This document shows positions 44,995 through 53,232 of a DNA stretch of 64,000 bases, piece by piece (position 1 is the stretch's first letter; each line of letters starts with the position of its first letter). The notes under the pieces were generated by a model. The model searched no databases. It was given only the letters and a program-made list of their open reading frames with translations, and was not told the DNA's origin. Source of the DNA: Phycisphaerae bacterium (GTDB lineage: Bacteria; Planctomycetota; Phycisphaerae; Phycisphaerales; UBA1924); the NCBI GenBank assembly GCA_030432255.1, contig JAUIHS010000022.1, positions 16,562 through 80,561 on the forward strand, given 5' to 3'. The position numbers and the translations under genes were made by a program.

Positions 44995-47064
44995 TCACTT
45001 CTCAAACTTCTCCCGCACCGTCTCATCCCCACGAGTCGCATACTCACGCTGCAACCCCTCGACAAACTCGTTCACATCCATCTCGCCCAGGTTCTGCTGA
45101 ATGCCGAACGCGCGCACACTCACCTTGCGGCTCTCAGCGTCCCGCGGCCCCACAATCGCCAGGTACGGGATCTTCTCCGCCGCGCCTTCCTTGATCTTCG
45201 CCTTCATGTGACCATTGCCCAGATCCGCGGTCGCTCGCAGACCCGCGGCCTTCAGCATCCCGGCAACCTCCGCCGCGTAGTCGTTCGTCTTCTCCGAAAT
45301 CGGAATCACGCGAACCTGCTCCGGGCTCAGCCACACCGGGAACGCGCCGGCGAAGTGTTCAATCAGCGTCGCCACGAACCGCTCGAATGAACCGAAGGGC
45401 GCGCGGTGAATCATCACCGGATGGTGCGACTGGTTGTCGGCGCCGATGTAACTCAGCTCGAAACGCTGCGGCAACTGGTAATCCACCTGCACCGTCCCCA
45501 ACTGCCACTCACGCCCAATGACATCCTTCACCACGAAGTCGATCTTCGGTCCGTAGAACGCCGCCTCGCCCGGCTCCTCGCTGAAGGGCACGCCGAGCTT
45601 CTCGGCCGCTTCACGGCACGCGGCCTCCGCCTGGTCCCAGTCGTTCGGATCACCCACGAACTTCGACGCATCCGGATCGCGCAGACCCACGCGCACGCGG
45701 TACTCCGTCATGTTCAGCTTCGAGAAGATCTTCTGCACCAGGCTGATGCATCCCATGATCTCGTCAGCCACCTGGTCCGGCAGGCAGAAGAGGTGCGCAT
45801 CATCCTGCGTGAAGCAGCGCACGCGCGTCATGCCGTTCAACTCACCTGACTGCTCCCAGCGATACACAGTGCCGAACTCGGCAAGACGCACCGGGAGGTC
45901 GCGGTAGCTTCGCGGCTGGCTCTTGAAGATCCGGATGTGATGCGGACAGTTCATCGGTCGGAGCATGAAGCCGTCAATCTGGCCCTCTGTCATCCGGTTC
46001 GCCAGTTCGCCGCACGAACACCCTTCGTCCGCCAGCGCACTGATCGTCTCGCGATCAACCATCGGCGTGAACTGCGAGTCCTGGTAGTAGGGGAAGTGGC
46101 CGCTGGTGCGATACAGGTCCAGCTTCCCGATGTGCGGGGTGTACACCTGGAAGTACCCCTGCTTGCGCAACTCAATCGCAATGAAGTCCTGCAACTCGTT
46201 CCGGATGATGGCGCCCTTCGGGGTCCACAGCACCATGCCCTGCCCGACCATCTCATCGATGTGGAACAGGTGCAGTTGCCTTCCGAGCACGCGATGGTCG
46301 CGCTTCTTCGCTTCCTCGAGCAATTCGAGGTGGCGATTCAGGTCCTTCTTCGACGGGAACGCGATCCCGTACACACGCGTCAGCGAATCCGAGGTCTCAT
46401 CGCCGTGCCAGTACGCACTCGCCAGCGACATCACCTTGAATGCGCCGATCCGACCCGTCGACGGCACGTGCGGCCCACGACACAGATCCTCCCAGTCATG
46501 ACTCGGCTCGCCCGTCACGTACCATGACAGCTTGTCCGAACCCGCTTCGACCGCACGCTGCGCGTTGTCAAGCTTGTACTTGCTCCCCTCGGACTCCAGC
46601 TTCGCCATCCCTTCACCAACCGGCATCTCGTACCGGGTGAACGGACGATCTTCCTTCACAATCGCCGCCATCTCCTTCTCGATCAATTCGAAGTCATCAG
46701 AAGAGAGCGGGCGATCGTCCGGGAAGTGGATGTCGTAGTAGAAGCCGGTGTCCAGCGGCGGTCCGTACACCAGTTGAGCTTCCGGCACCACGCGCTGAAT
46801 CGCCTCCGCCATGACGTGGGCCGCGGAGTGACGAATCAGGAACATCGCATCGTCATCCAGTTGCTTGTCCCGGGTCCGCTCCGTCACGATGGCGAGTTCG
46901 CAATCCTCGTCGAGCGTGGTGCCGAGGTCGGCAAGCTGACCGTTGATCTTGCAGCCCAGAGCCGCCTGGGCCAGCCGCGGCCCGATGGACTCGGCGACCT
47001 GGAAGGCGCTGACTGGCTGATCGAAGGACTTCACGGAACCGTCTGGGAGGGTGATGGCGGGCAT
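44995..47064 (-). CDS. thrS: Threonyl-tRNA synthetase
   Basis: 689 aa from the ATG at 47064, which opens the TGS domain (MPAITLPDGSVKSFDQPVSA); a TTG six codons upstream is possible. The SAD editing domain has the HSAAHVMAEAI metal motif. The class II catalytic core has motif 2 (FGTVYRWEQSGELNGMTRVR), zinc ligands in PMNCPHHI, and the anticodon-binding domain at the C-terminus (VWLSPEQVRVIPIS, LAIVGPRDAESRKVSVR). A CGEL segment (GCSCGELANRM) is an insertion of unknown role. The 66-nt region before the ATG ends a leader with a threonine-rich peptide and terminator, so it is regulated by attenuation. Confidence 0.97.
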   Translation of the reverse strand: MPAITLPDGSVKSFDQPVSAFQVAESIGPRLAQAALGCKINGQLADLGTTLDEDCELAIVTERTRDKQLDDDAMFLIRHSAAHVMAEAIQRVVPEAQLVYGPPLDTGFYYDIHFPDDRPLSSDDFELIEKEMAAIVKEDRPFTRYEMPVGEGMAKLESEGSKYKLDNAQRAVEAGSDKLSWYVTGEPSHDWEDLCRGPHVPSTGRIGAFKVMSLASAYWHGDETSDSLTRVYGIAFPSKKDLNRHLELLEEAKKRDHRVLGRQLHLFHIDEMVGQGMVLWTPKGAIIRNELQDFIAIELRKQGYFQVYTPHIGKLDLYRTSGHFPYYQDSQFTPMVDRETISALADEGCSCGELANRMTEGQIDGFMLRPMNCPHHIRIFKSQPRSYRDLPVRLAEFGTVYRWEQSGELNGMTRVRCFTQDDAHLFCLPDQVADEIMGCISLVQKIFSKLNMTEYRVRVGLRDPDASKFVGDPNDWDQAEAACREAAEKLGVPFSEEPGEAAFYGPKIDFVVKDVIGREWQLGTVQVDYQLPQRFELSYIGADNQSHHPVMIHRAPFGSFERFVATLIEHFAGAFPVWLSPEQVRVIPISEKTNDYAAEVAGMLKAAGLRATADLGNGHMKAKIKEGAAEKIPYLAIVGPRDAESRKVSVRAFGIQQNLGEMDVNEFVEGLQREYATRGDETVREKFEK

Positions 47065-47130
47065 GGTGGGGGCTTTGCTCAAGGGGTTCAGGGGGCAGAA
47101 GACGCATGGTAACTGGATCGGCAGGTCACG

Positions 47131-47156
47131 AAAAAACCCGGCCTGAGGGGCCGGGT
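47131..47156 (-). terminator. Attenuator terminator in the thrS leader
   Basis: An 8-bp stem ACCCGGCC/GGCCGGGT (47136-47143 with 47149-47156) with a 5-nt loop is followed by a run of T on the minus strand (six with the closing base). No minus-strand gene other than the leader peptide lies upstream, so it acts on the thrS leader transcript. Confidence 0.88.
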
Positions 47157-47190
47157 CGTCATGGTCATGAGAATGATCGGCCGCCTCAGG
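47142..47190 (-). promoter_or_regulatory. thrS antiterminator pairing region
   Basis: On the minus strand CCTGAGGCGGCC (47190-47179) can pair with GGCCCCTCAGG (47152-47142) over 11 bp with one bulged C. The first arm overlaps the last Thr and stop codons of the leader peptide. The second arm is part of the terminator stem and loop, so the two structures exclude each other. Confidence 0.8.
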
Positions 47191-47236
47191 TGGGGTGGTT
47201 GGTCGGAGTCGTCAGAGTCGTGTTGGCGGTGATCAT
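47186..47236 (-). CDS. thrS leader peptide, threonine-rich
   Basis: A 16-codon ORF encodes MITANTTLTTPTNHPT. Seven of 16 codons are Thr (ACC, ACG, ACT types) at positions 3, 6, 7, 9, 10, 12 and 16. There is no Shine-Dalgarno. TACCAT (47244-47249) lies 7 nt before the ATG, so it fits the leaderless promoter pattern of this window. A ribosome stalled at the middle Thr codons would leave the antiterminator arm free; one that reaches the stop would cover it and allow termination. No in-frame alternative start precedes it before a stop codon. Confidence 0.85.
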   Translation of the reverse strand: MITANTTLTTPTNHPT

Positions 47237-47471
47237 GGGCGGAATGGTACCGGGTGCGATGACGAAGTGCCAGCATCACGCGGCCGACGCTGCCTCCGCG
47301 CGCCGGAACCCTCCGGCGCCAATGCTGTTAGGGCAACAACAGGTACGCAGGCGAACCCAACTCCCAGTTTCTGCCTCCACTCACGCCACGCACCCGCCTA
47401 TCACTCTCTCTGCAACTGGCGGTGCGGAGGTCGCCCTGCCGCTTCCCTGGCTCCCGTTCCCAGAATCCTGA

Positions 47472-47500
47472 TCGACTCCACCATCCCACTCCTCTACACT
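47472..47500 (+). promoter_or_regulatory. Promoter of the His-rich membrane protein gene
   Basis: TCGACT (47472-47477), 17-bp spacer, TACACT (47495-47500), then 7 nt to the ATG at 47508. This is one of the few genes in the no-Shine-Dalgarno set with a recognisable -35. The rest of the gap 47250-47471 holds a hairpin (CGCCGGA/TCCGGCG near 47300) and no gene. Confidence 0.6.
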
Positions 47501-47507
47501 GGATTCC

Positions 47508-47930
47508 ATGCGGCGATCACCACTCGCCATCCTGATTACTGCCGCCTTCATCCTCATGGCCACCGGCGGCACCCGCTTCATCCACCATGCTGTGGATCAC
47601 GGCTGCGTTGCGCACGCGCCCACTGCAACCGTCAAGGCGAGCCACGACTCCTGCGGCCATCATCACCACGATCACGCGCATACCAACGACGCCGATCAGG
47701 GGCAGGGCCAACAGCAGCAGCACCACCACAACCACAAGCCTTCATCACCGGATGAGTGCGATCTCTGCGATCTCATCGCAGCGACCGTCACCACAATGCC
47801 TGACGATCAGCCCACCATCATCGGTGATGCACCAGTAGTCGTCGGGCATGTTCTGGCAGCAGCCGACGCCGCCGTCTCGCGACGACTCGATCGGCCGACC
47901 AGCCGCGGCCCGCCCGCACCGCTCGCCTGA
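47508..47930 (+). CDS. Small exported or membrane-anchored His-rich CxxC protein
   Basis: 140 aa. The N-terminal hydrophobic segment (LAILITAAFILMATGG) is a signal or anchor. A His/Gln-rich stretch follows (HHHHDHAH at about 46-53, QQQQHHHNH at about 69-77), then DECDLCDLI with a CxxC at about 84-87. The layout resembles small DUF2946-type metal-related proteins, and Zn, Cu or Ni binding is likely by composition. The exact family and role are uncertain. It has no Shine-Dalgarno and TACACT 7 nt upstream of the ATG. Confidence 0.7.
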   Translation: MRRSPLAILITAAFILMATGGTRFIHHAVDHGCVAHAPTATVKASHDSCGHHHHDHAHTNDADQGQGQQQQHHHNHKPSSPDECDLCDLIAATVTTMPDDQPTIIGDAPVVVGHVLAAADAAVSRRLDRPTSRGPPAPLA

Positions 47931-48012
47931 CCCCGAGCGTTCTACGATTCGCCGGACATCATTCAAGACGGAGCGGAAGCTCCTCAAGGCGAGGCCGCCG
48001 GCGTCGATCCCG

Positions 48013-48040
48013 GATGCCTGATGCCCGTTGCCCGATCCCG
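48013..48040. repeat. Heptanucleotide array, GATGCCC-type units
   Basis: GATGCCT, GATGCCC, GTTGCCC and GATCCCG lie in the gap 47931-48087. Just upstream at 47968 is GACGGAGCGGAAGCTC, related to the inverted-repeat element near 6063. Confidence 0.7.
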
Positions 48041-48087
48041 GCGATCTCATGATCTCACAATCCAGTTCACCAACTCGGAGGTGACCT

Positions 48088-48846
48088 GTGCGCCGACGCG
48101 CCTTCACCCTGATCGAGTTGCTCGTCGTTGTCGCCATCATCGGCATCCTCATCGCGTTGCTGCTGCCTGCGCTCGGAAATGCCCGACGCACAGCACGCTC
48201 GACGGTGTGCCTGTCGAACATGCGGAGCCTGGCCTTCGCGCAGCAGGCTTACGCCAATGACAACGCCGGACAACTCGTCAACTACGACCCGTCCCACGGA
48301 ACGGCTTCGCTCGACGAGGACCTTTCGTGGTTCCACGCGCTGCGTGACTACTACGACGAACCGATCTCACTGAAGTCGCCACTTGATGCGTCGCCACACT
48401 GGCCCATCGAGCACTACGGCGGTGCGGGAGTCCCGATTCCCGGCACCACTGCGCGCTTCCGCGTCACAAGCTACGGACTCAACCAGTACCTCACTCCCGA
48501 TCCGCCCATCGATGTGCTGACCGGGAAGGCCAGACGCTACGACAACCTCTGGCGCATCGCCGGACCCGCACGTCTCGCGCAGTTTGCCATCATGGCCTTC
48601 GAGGGTGCGAACGCCGGAAATGATCACTTCCATACCGTGAACTGGTACCTGCCCTTTCACCCGGCAGGTGCTCCCCAACTCGCCGCGACGGATCTCGAAA
48701 CCAACGCGGCGTCCGGACCGGAGGCGTCCTGGGACAGTCGATCGAACTATGCGTTCCTCGACGGCCACGCCTCCACACTCAGTTTCGCGGATGTCTACAG
48801 GGACCCGGAGGCCAACGCCTTCGACCCCTCGGCATCTGCGCCATAA
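48088..48846 (+). CDS. Prepilin/pseudopilin-like protein (type II secretion-type N-terminus)
   Basis: 252 aa from a GTG with a strong GGAGGTGA Shine-Dalgarno. The N-terminus [20 protein letters not shown] is the classic prepilin cleavage and methylation signature, with cleavage after a variant of the usual Gly (Ala5) and Phe as the new first residue, followed by [19 protein letters not shown]. The C-terminal part has the [15 protein letters not shown] segment common in planctomycete prepilin-like proteins. Such proteins are highly multiplied in planctomycetes and most have no assigned pilus. Inner-membrane anchored before processing. Confidence 0.9.
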   Translation: MRRRAFTLIELLVVVAIIGILIALLLPALGNARRTARSTVCLSNMRSLAFAQQAYANDNAGQLVNYDPSHGTASLDEDLSWFHALRDYYDEPISLKSPLDASPHWPIEHYGGAGVPIPGTTARFRVTSYGLNQYLTPDPPIDVLTGKARRYDNLWRIAGPARLAQFAIMAFEGANAGNDHFHTVNWYLPFHPAGAPQLAATDLETNAASGPEASWDSRSNYAFLDGHASTLSFADVYRDPEANAFDPSASAP

Positions 48847-48913
48847 CCATCACGACAACATCAGTGGAGCGAATTGACTCCTCCCTGATCAATGAACAAG
48901 AGAGAGACTTTCA

Positions 48914-49603
48914 ATGACTCGTATCACGATTTCCGCCATGACCCTCCTCGCCATCAGCAGCACCGCCGTCTTCGGTGGTGCAGAAGAAGAGCACGGGCAT
49001 TTCGATGCCTGGGTCTTCGTTGAAGACGGCCGCCTCAAGACCGGTGGCGCCGAGGCGGACGAAGGTGAGTTCGAAACCCACGTCCGCGTCTTCGAATCGG
49101 AACTCGGCGAAGCATCGCCGAACTTCGCCGATGAGCCCGGGTTCTATTCCGAGACTCTGCCCCCCGGCCTGAACCTCAGCTTCAACATCGTTGATTCCCT
49201 TCGCGTGTGGAACGGCACGGACTTCAACACGACCGCCTCCGTCGACATGACCCTCTGGGAAGCCTTCGGCGTTCCCGGGTCGGACTTCGCCACCACCCCG
49301 GTATCCCCCGGCGGCAGCACGACCGGTTTCGACTTCGCGACCGCCGACGGCACCGGCTTCATCGATGATCACCCGGAGTTCGTCCTGAACGCGCCCGCGA
49401 CCGATGGCGTCTACCTGCTCACCATGCAGCTGACCTCACCCGGCTACGCCGACTCCCTCCCCTTCTTCATCGTCTTCAACCAGAACCGCCCTGAGTCAGA
49501 GCACGAGGCCGCGGCTGACTACGCCGCCTCTCTCGTCCCTGCTCCCGGCGCTGTGGCGCTCTTCGGTCTTGTTGGTGCCGGCGCCATTCGTCGCCGCCGC
49601 TGA
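48914..49603 (+). CDS. Exported protein with PEP-CTERM-like anchor, paralog of the next gene
   Basis: 229 aa. A signal peptide ends TAVFGG. The ectodomain (about 25-195) contains HFDAWVFVEDGRLKTGG, THVRVFESELGEASPNFAD and EPGFYSETLPPGLNLSFNI, all paralleled in the adjacent protein. It ends VPAPGAVALFGLVGAGAI then RRRR, a PEP-CTERM-like tripartite tail (short motif, hydrophobic segment, basic end) recognised by exosortases. His-rich start (EEEHGHFD). The layout recalls cyanobacterial all3515-type PEP-CTERM proteins, which are Zur-regulated, but I saw no Zur box. Function unknown. Confidence 0.82.
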   Translation: MTRITISAMTLLAISSTAVFGGAEEEHGHFDAWVFVEDGRLKTGGAEADEGEFETHVRVFESELGEASPNFADEPGFYSETLPPGLNLSFNIVDSLRVWNGTDFNTTASVDMTLWEAFGVPGSDFATTPVSPGGSTTGFDFATADGTGFIDDHPEFVLNAPATDGVYLLTMQLTSPGYADSLPFFIVFNQNRPESEHEAAADYAASLVPAPGAVALFGLVGAGAIRRRR

Positions 49604-49626
49604 ATCCTGAAACAGGAGAAGCTTGC

Positions 49627-50427
49627 ATGAACCGCGCTATCGCAAGTCTCGTCGCTGGCCTCGGGCTCGCCCATGCGGCACTGGGCCAGCATCGGGACAT
49701 CAATATCCTCGTCGAGGACGACCAGCTCACCACGGGCGCGATCAACCTTGATCTGCCCGGTGAGCCCATCGAGTCCGGCATCCGTGTCTTCCCCGGCAAC
49801 CTCGGGGAAGGGATCGCCCACTTCACGGACGATCCCGGATTCAACGCGCCCTCGGGCGAACTGCCGTCAGGCGCTTCCGTCGGCTTCGACATTCTCGATG
49901 CCCTCTGGAAGTGGAATCCGGCCACGCAGCGTTTCGATACGCTGCCGCCGGAGACACTCTTCGTCGGGCTCTCAGTTCTTGAACGCACCACCCCCGTGAC
50001 ACCCGCGACGCTCGTCACGGGCTTCAACTTCGCGGTCGTCGGAGGTGGTGGCGGTATTCATCAGCACATCAACTTCTTCCTCAACCCGCCCCAGAACAAC
50101 GGCATCTACATCTACGTCTCGCGAGTGACCATCAGCGCCGCGGGCATCGGTGCGTCAGATCCCATCTACATCGTGCTCAACGAGTCCGAGGACACCGAGG
50201 TGCACGACGATGCGATGGCATTCGCCGTCGCCAACATCACCAATCCCGGATGCCCGGGCGATGTGAACTCGGACGGCTCCGTCGACTTCGATGACCTCAA
50301 CAACCTGTTGGGCTTCTGGGACCAGAGCGGTCCCATCGGCCTCTCCGGCGACATCACGCTGGATGGCCGCACCGACTTCGACGACCTCAACACACTGCTC
50401 GCCAACTGGGGCAACACCTGTCCGTAG
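49627..50427 (+). CDS. Exported protein with dockerin-like C-terminus, paralog of the previous gene
   Basis: 266 aa. Signal peptide ends AALGQ. The ectodomain repeats the pattern of the upstream gene: RDINILVEDDQLTTGAIN, ESGIRVFPGNLGEGIAHF, DDPGFNAPSGELPSGASV. In place of the PEP-CTERM-like tail it has two dockerin-like repeats (GCPGDVNSDGSVDFDDLN to the terminal Cys-Pro). It is 23 bp downstream of its paralog with GGAGAAG upstream, so they are probably co-transcribed. A strong intrinsic terminator follows. Ligand unknown. Confidence 0.85.
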   Translation: MNRAIASLVAGLGLAHAALGQHRDINILVEDDQLTTGAINLDLPGEPIESGIRVFPGNLGEGIAHFTDDPGFNAPSGELPSGASVGFDILDALWKWNPATQRFDTLPPETLFVGLSVLERTTPVTPATLVTGFNFAVVGGGGGIHQHINFFLNPPQNNGIYIYVSRVTISAAGIGASDPIYIVLNESEDTEVHDDAMAFAVANITNPGCPGDVNSDGSVDFDDLNNLLGFWDQSGPIGLSGDITLDGRTDFDDLNTLLANWGNTCP

Positions 50428-50459
50428 TCAACAAGTTCCCTCCAACCGTCTGGTTGCCG

Positions 50460-50490
50460 CCCCCGCGCTGCCTGGCAGCGCGGGGGTTTT
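50460..50490 (+). terminator. Intrinsic terminator after the paralog pair
   Basis: Stem CCCCCGCGCTGCC (50460-50472) with GGCAGCGCGGGGG (50474-50486), then TTTT. The innermost pairs open to give a usable loop. Confidence 0.85.
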
Positions 50491-50502
50491 CACGCGCGGG
50501 CC

Positions 50503-50537
50503 GCACCCCGCACCCCGCTCCCCACTCCCCGCTCCCC
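50503..50537. repeat. Heptanucleotide array, GCWCCCC units
   Basis: Five tandem units (GCACCCC twice, GCTCCCC, ACTCCCC, GCTCCCC) lie 5 bp upstream of the TACAAT hexamer of the next gene. The unit is the reverse complement of GGGGAGC at 26768. Confidence 0.85.
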
Positions 50538-50555
50538 TCTCCTACAATCCCACCC

Positions 50556-51218
50556 ATGAACCCCAGCACCACCCCACGCGTCCTCCTCGCCGCTTCGCTC
50601 CTCGCACTCACGCTCCCCCTCGCCTCGTGCAGTCGCACCTACATGGCCGCTGCTGAAGCTTTCGGTTACGAGAAGCGCGAGATGCTCACGGACCGCGTTG
50701 AAGATGCTCGCGATGAGCAGATGGAGGCTCGCGAACAGTTCGCTTCCGCGCTTGAGGAGTTCCGCGCGCTCACCGGTCCTGTCGATGCCGACCTCGAAGA
50801 GATCTATGACCGACTCAATCGCGAATTCAACCGCAGCAAGTCGAAAGCCTCAGGCGTCCGCACACGCATCGATAAGGTCGAGACCGTCGCCAATGCCCTC
50901 TTCCGTGAATGGCGCCGCGAACTCGATGAATACAACACCGAGTCCCTCCGCGCCGCCAGCGAAGAACAGCTCATTCGTACCGAGGAACGATATGAGCAAC
51001 TCCTCGGTGCCATGAAGCGAGCCGAGTCCCGCATGCAGCCCGTCCTCGACGCCTTCTCCGACCAGGTCCTCTTCCTCAAGCACAACCTCAACGCCCGAGC
51101 CATCTCCGCACTTCAGAACAACGTCGCCGCGCTCGAGTCAGACATCGCCGAACTCATCGCCGAAATGAACCATTCGATCGACGAAGCCAACGCCTTCATC
51201 AACGACATGTCAGAATAG
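50556..51218 (+). CDS. DUF2959 lipoprotein
   Basis: 220 aa. A lipoprotein signal ends LASC (Cys25). The mature part is almost entirely helical coiled coil and matches the DUF2959 pattern: RVEDARDEQMEAREQFASAL, VDADLEEIYDRLN, RTEERYEQLLGAMKRAESRM and FLKHNLNARAISAL. Members are periplasmic lipoproteins of unknown role found in planctomycetes and proteobacteria. TACAAT (50543-50548) lies 7 nt before the ATG and there is no Shine-Dalgarno. Confidence 0.9.
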   Translation: MNPSTTPRVLLAASLLALTLPLASCSRTYMAAAEAFGYEKREMLTDRVEDARDEQMEAREQFASALEEFRALTGPVDADLEEIYDRLNREFNRSKSKASGVRTRIDKVETVANALFREWRRELDEYNTESLRAASEEQLIRTEERYEQLLGAMKRAESRMQPVLDAFSDQVLFLKHNLNARAISALQNNVAALESDIAELIAEMNHSIDEANAFINDMSE

Positions 51219-51223
51219 GCCCC

Positions 51224-51272
51224 GCTCCAACTCCCCGCCCCCCGCCCCCCGCTCCCAACTCCTCGCTCCCAA
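51224..51272. repeat. Heptanucleotide array, CTCCCNN units
   Basis: Seven tandem units (for example CTCCCCG, CCCCCCG twice, CTCCCAA) begin 5 bp after the DUF2959 stop codon in the convergent gap. Confidence 0.8.
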
Positions 51273-51282
51273 TACAACAACA

Positions 51283-51305
51283 GGCCGACGCATCACGCGC
51301 CGGCC
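51283..51305 (-). terminator. Intrinsic terminator after the C39-like gene
   Basis: A 9-bp stem GGCCGACGC/GCGCCGGCC (51283-51291 with 51297-51305, one G-U) is followed on the minus strand by TGTTGTTGTATT. The T tract is interrupted, so efficiency is uncertain. Confidence 0.6.
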
Positions 51306-51342
51306 CGTCGAACAGGACACTCATTTTCAGTTCAATCGCGGC

Positions 51343-53232
51343 TCACTCGCACGACTCGCCCCAGTGCGTCAGCACTTCGTTGAGGTCGTCGAAGCTCACG
51401 GCACCATCGCCGGTCGCATCGCCGGGATCCTCGGCCAGGCCGATGTGACCCCAGTTGTTGAGCACGAGGTTCAGGTCGGCGAAGTCCGTCACGCCATCCT
51501 TGTTCAGGTCCCACGGGCACTCCGGAACCAGGCCGGGGAACTCGGTGGGGAAGACGTCGTTCCATGCAGTCGTGTCATGCACGCCCGGGACGAAGTTGCT
51601 GGAGTTGTCGGAGACCATCCACGTGCCACCCGCAACCATGCCGGTGAACTTCGAGGGGACCTCGGACCAGCTTCCGGCGGTCGCCTTCTCCAGTGTCCGC
51701 AGCTTGTTGTCAACCTGCACCTGAAGACGACCGTTGTCCATCACCTGCACGCCGCCGACCGGAGCCGAGGAGCCGACCACGGCGCCGATGTCCACTGACT
51801 CCGCGAGGATCAGCGTCGGACCCGTGCCGAAGAGGTACTGATGCGCCGTGCCGCCAGAGAGGATCCACAGGGAATCATCAGGACCGGACTCGACCGTGGC
51901 ATCCGGGCCGATGGCCGCCGCGTTGGGCAGGAACCAGCGGGATGCAATGTCCAGGTCCTCGTCGAGCAGCAGGAAGTCCTTCGTCGCATCGAGCACGCCG
52001 ATGCAGGCACTGCCGGTCGCGCCGAAGCTGTCACGCCACACGAGGAAGTCCCGCGCATTGACGGTGCCGTCGGTGGTCGCTGAGGGCTCAGCCATGCCGC
52101 GATCGCCGAAGCCGTACTCGTGCACCGCACCGTCCGTCAGGACGTACATCTTGCGGCAGGACGCCTCGCGGACCTTCTCGACACCCGCGAGTTGCAGGCC
52201 GAGGGGTGTGGGCAGGCCGCTGGGGTCGCCCATCTCGAAGCGATGGAACTCGTGCATGCCGGTGGTGGGGTTCACACTGGTTGCGATGACCGAGAGCTGA
52301 TCCCAGCCGATCGCGAGGAAACCAAGCTCCGCACCACCCGGCATGTCGAACGTGATGCTGTCGGGGCCGTCAGGCGTCACCGGGTTGGGCGCCTTGAAGT
52401 CGAAGCCCGTGTTCGGGAGGGTCGGAATCACCGCGAACTTCGGACGAATCGCGATGTAACCGTCGATGAACGCCGGGCTGTTGTAACCCGTCAGGCGATA
52501 CTGCGTCCGTGATTCACCATCGAACGTGCCATCCACCTGCAAGGTGTCAGACGAGTTGGTCGTGAAGTCGGACTGGAAGAACATGTTGCCTTCATCAGAC
52601 CCCGGATCACGCCAGCGCATCGTCGGCTGGTTCGTCTCGTAATCGTTGATCCCGTTCAGGGTCACCACGTGACCACCCGTCCGGTTGAAGGTGTTCACGC
52701 CCGTGTCCGCTTCGTACCACCCGATGCGCTGAAGCACCATCGCACCCGTGATCGCATGGAAGGCCAGGTGGCTCGGCGGCGGGCAGAAGTCATCACTCAC
52801 ATACACGCGTGTCACCATGAATTCACCCGGGGCACCCGACTCGAGGAATGCCGTGATGCCATCCTCGGCACCTTCGCCGCCCGTGCCGCCCGTCGGACTC
52901 GTGCTCATCTCGTCGCCAAGCACCTCGATCCAGTTGGTCAGCTCGTTGTACGCATCCGTGTCCGCATCGGGGCCGAAGTCGCCGACGCTCGGCGGCACGA
53001 ACGGGAACCCGCGGTTCGCGATGTACGACATCAGGTTCATCGCGGCCGTCGGAACGCAGTACATCGTTCCGTTGTTCGGCAGACCCTCGACATCGAAGAT
53101 CGCGCCGCGGACCTGGTCGTAGTCCGGCACGAAGTACCGGCGGTAGTTGTCGCCATGGGCCGGGGAACTCAACGCCGCGACGCCCGCGGCAAGGACAAGT
53201 CCGGCAACAGTGTGATTCATGGAGGTCTTCAT
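51343..53232 (-). CDS. Secreted protein with C39-like peptidase domain and dockerin-like C-terminus
   Basis: 629 aa from the ATG at 53232 (AAGGATGA upstream; signal peptide ends SPAHGD). Residues about 30-250 resemble a C39-type papain-fold domain: NNGTMYCVPTAAMNLMSYIA contains the candidate catalytic Cys, and RTGGHVVTLNGINDY the His followed by acidic residues. The middle (260-560) is beta-rich, possibly a propeller (VLTDGAVHEYGFGDRG, DDSLWILSGGTAHQYLF). The end has two dockerin-like repeats with Cys-Glu last. Predicted as an extracellular cysteine protease or inactive homologue; the substrate is unknown. Confidence 0.82.
   Translation of the reverse strand: MKTSMNHTVAGLVLAAGVAALSSPAHGDNYRRYFVPDYDQVRGAIFDVEGLPNNGTMYCVPTAAMNLMSYIANRGFPFVPPSVGDFGPDADTDAYNELTNWIEVLGDEMSTSPTGGTGGEGAEDGITAFLESGAPGEFMVTRVYVSDDFCPPPSHLAFHAITGAMVLQRIGWYEADTGVNTFNRTGGHVVTLNGINDYETNQPTMRWRDPGSDEGNMFFQSDFTTNSSDTLQVDGTFDGESRTQYRLTGYNSPAFIDGYIAIRPKFAVIPTLPNTGFDFKAPNPVTPDGPDSITFDMPGGAELGFLAIGWDQLSVIATSVNPTTGMHEFHRFEMGDPSGLPTPLGLQLAGVEKVREASCRKMYVLTDGAVHEYGFGDRGMAEPSATTDGTVNARDFLVWRDSFGATGSACIGVLDATKDFLLLDEDLDIASRWFLPNAAAIGPDATVESGPDDSLWILSGGTAHQYLFGTGPTLILAESVDIGAVVGSSAPVGGVQVMDNGRLQVQVDNKLRTLEKATAGSWSEVPSKFTGMVAGGTWMVSDNSSNFVPGVHDTTAWNDVFPTEFPGLVPECPWDLNKDGVTDFADLNLVLNNWGHIGLAEDPGDATGDGAVSFDDLNEVLTHWGESCE

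Noticed and set aside
47131..47249. T-box riboswitch for thrS
   Set aside because: No T-box consensus sequence or specifier stem is visible, while the short Thr-rich ORF and mutually exclusive stems explain the leader fully.
47106..47471. Plus-strand open frame of 121 codons across the thrS leader
   Set aside because: It is antisense to the Thr-rich leader peptide and attenuator, has no Shine-Dalgarno or promoter and no family features.
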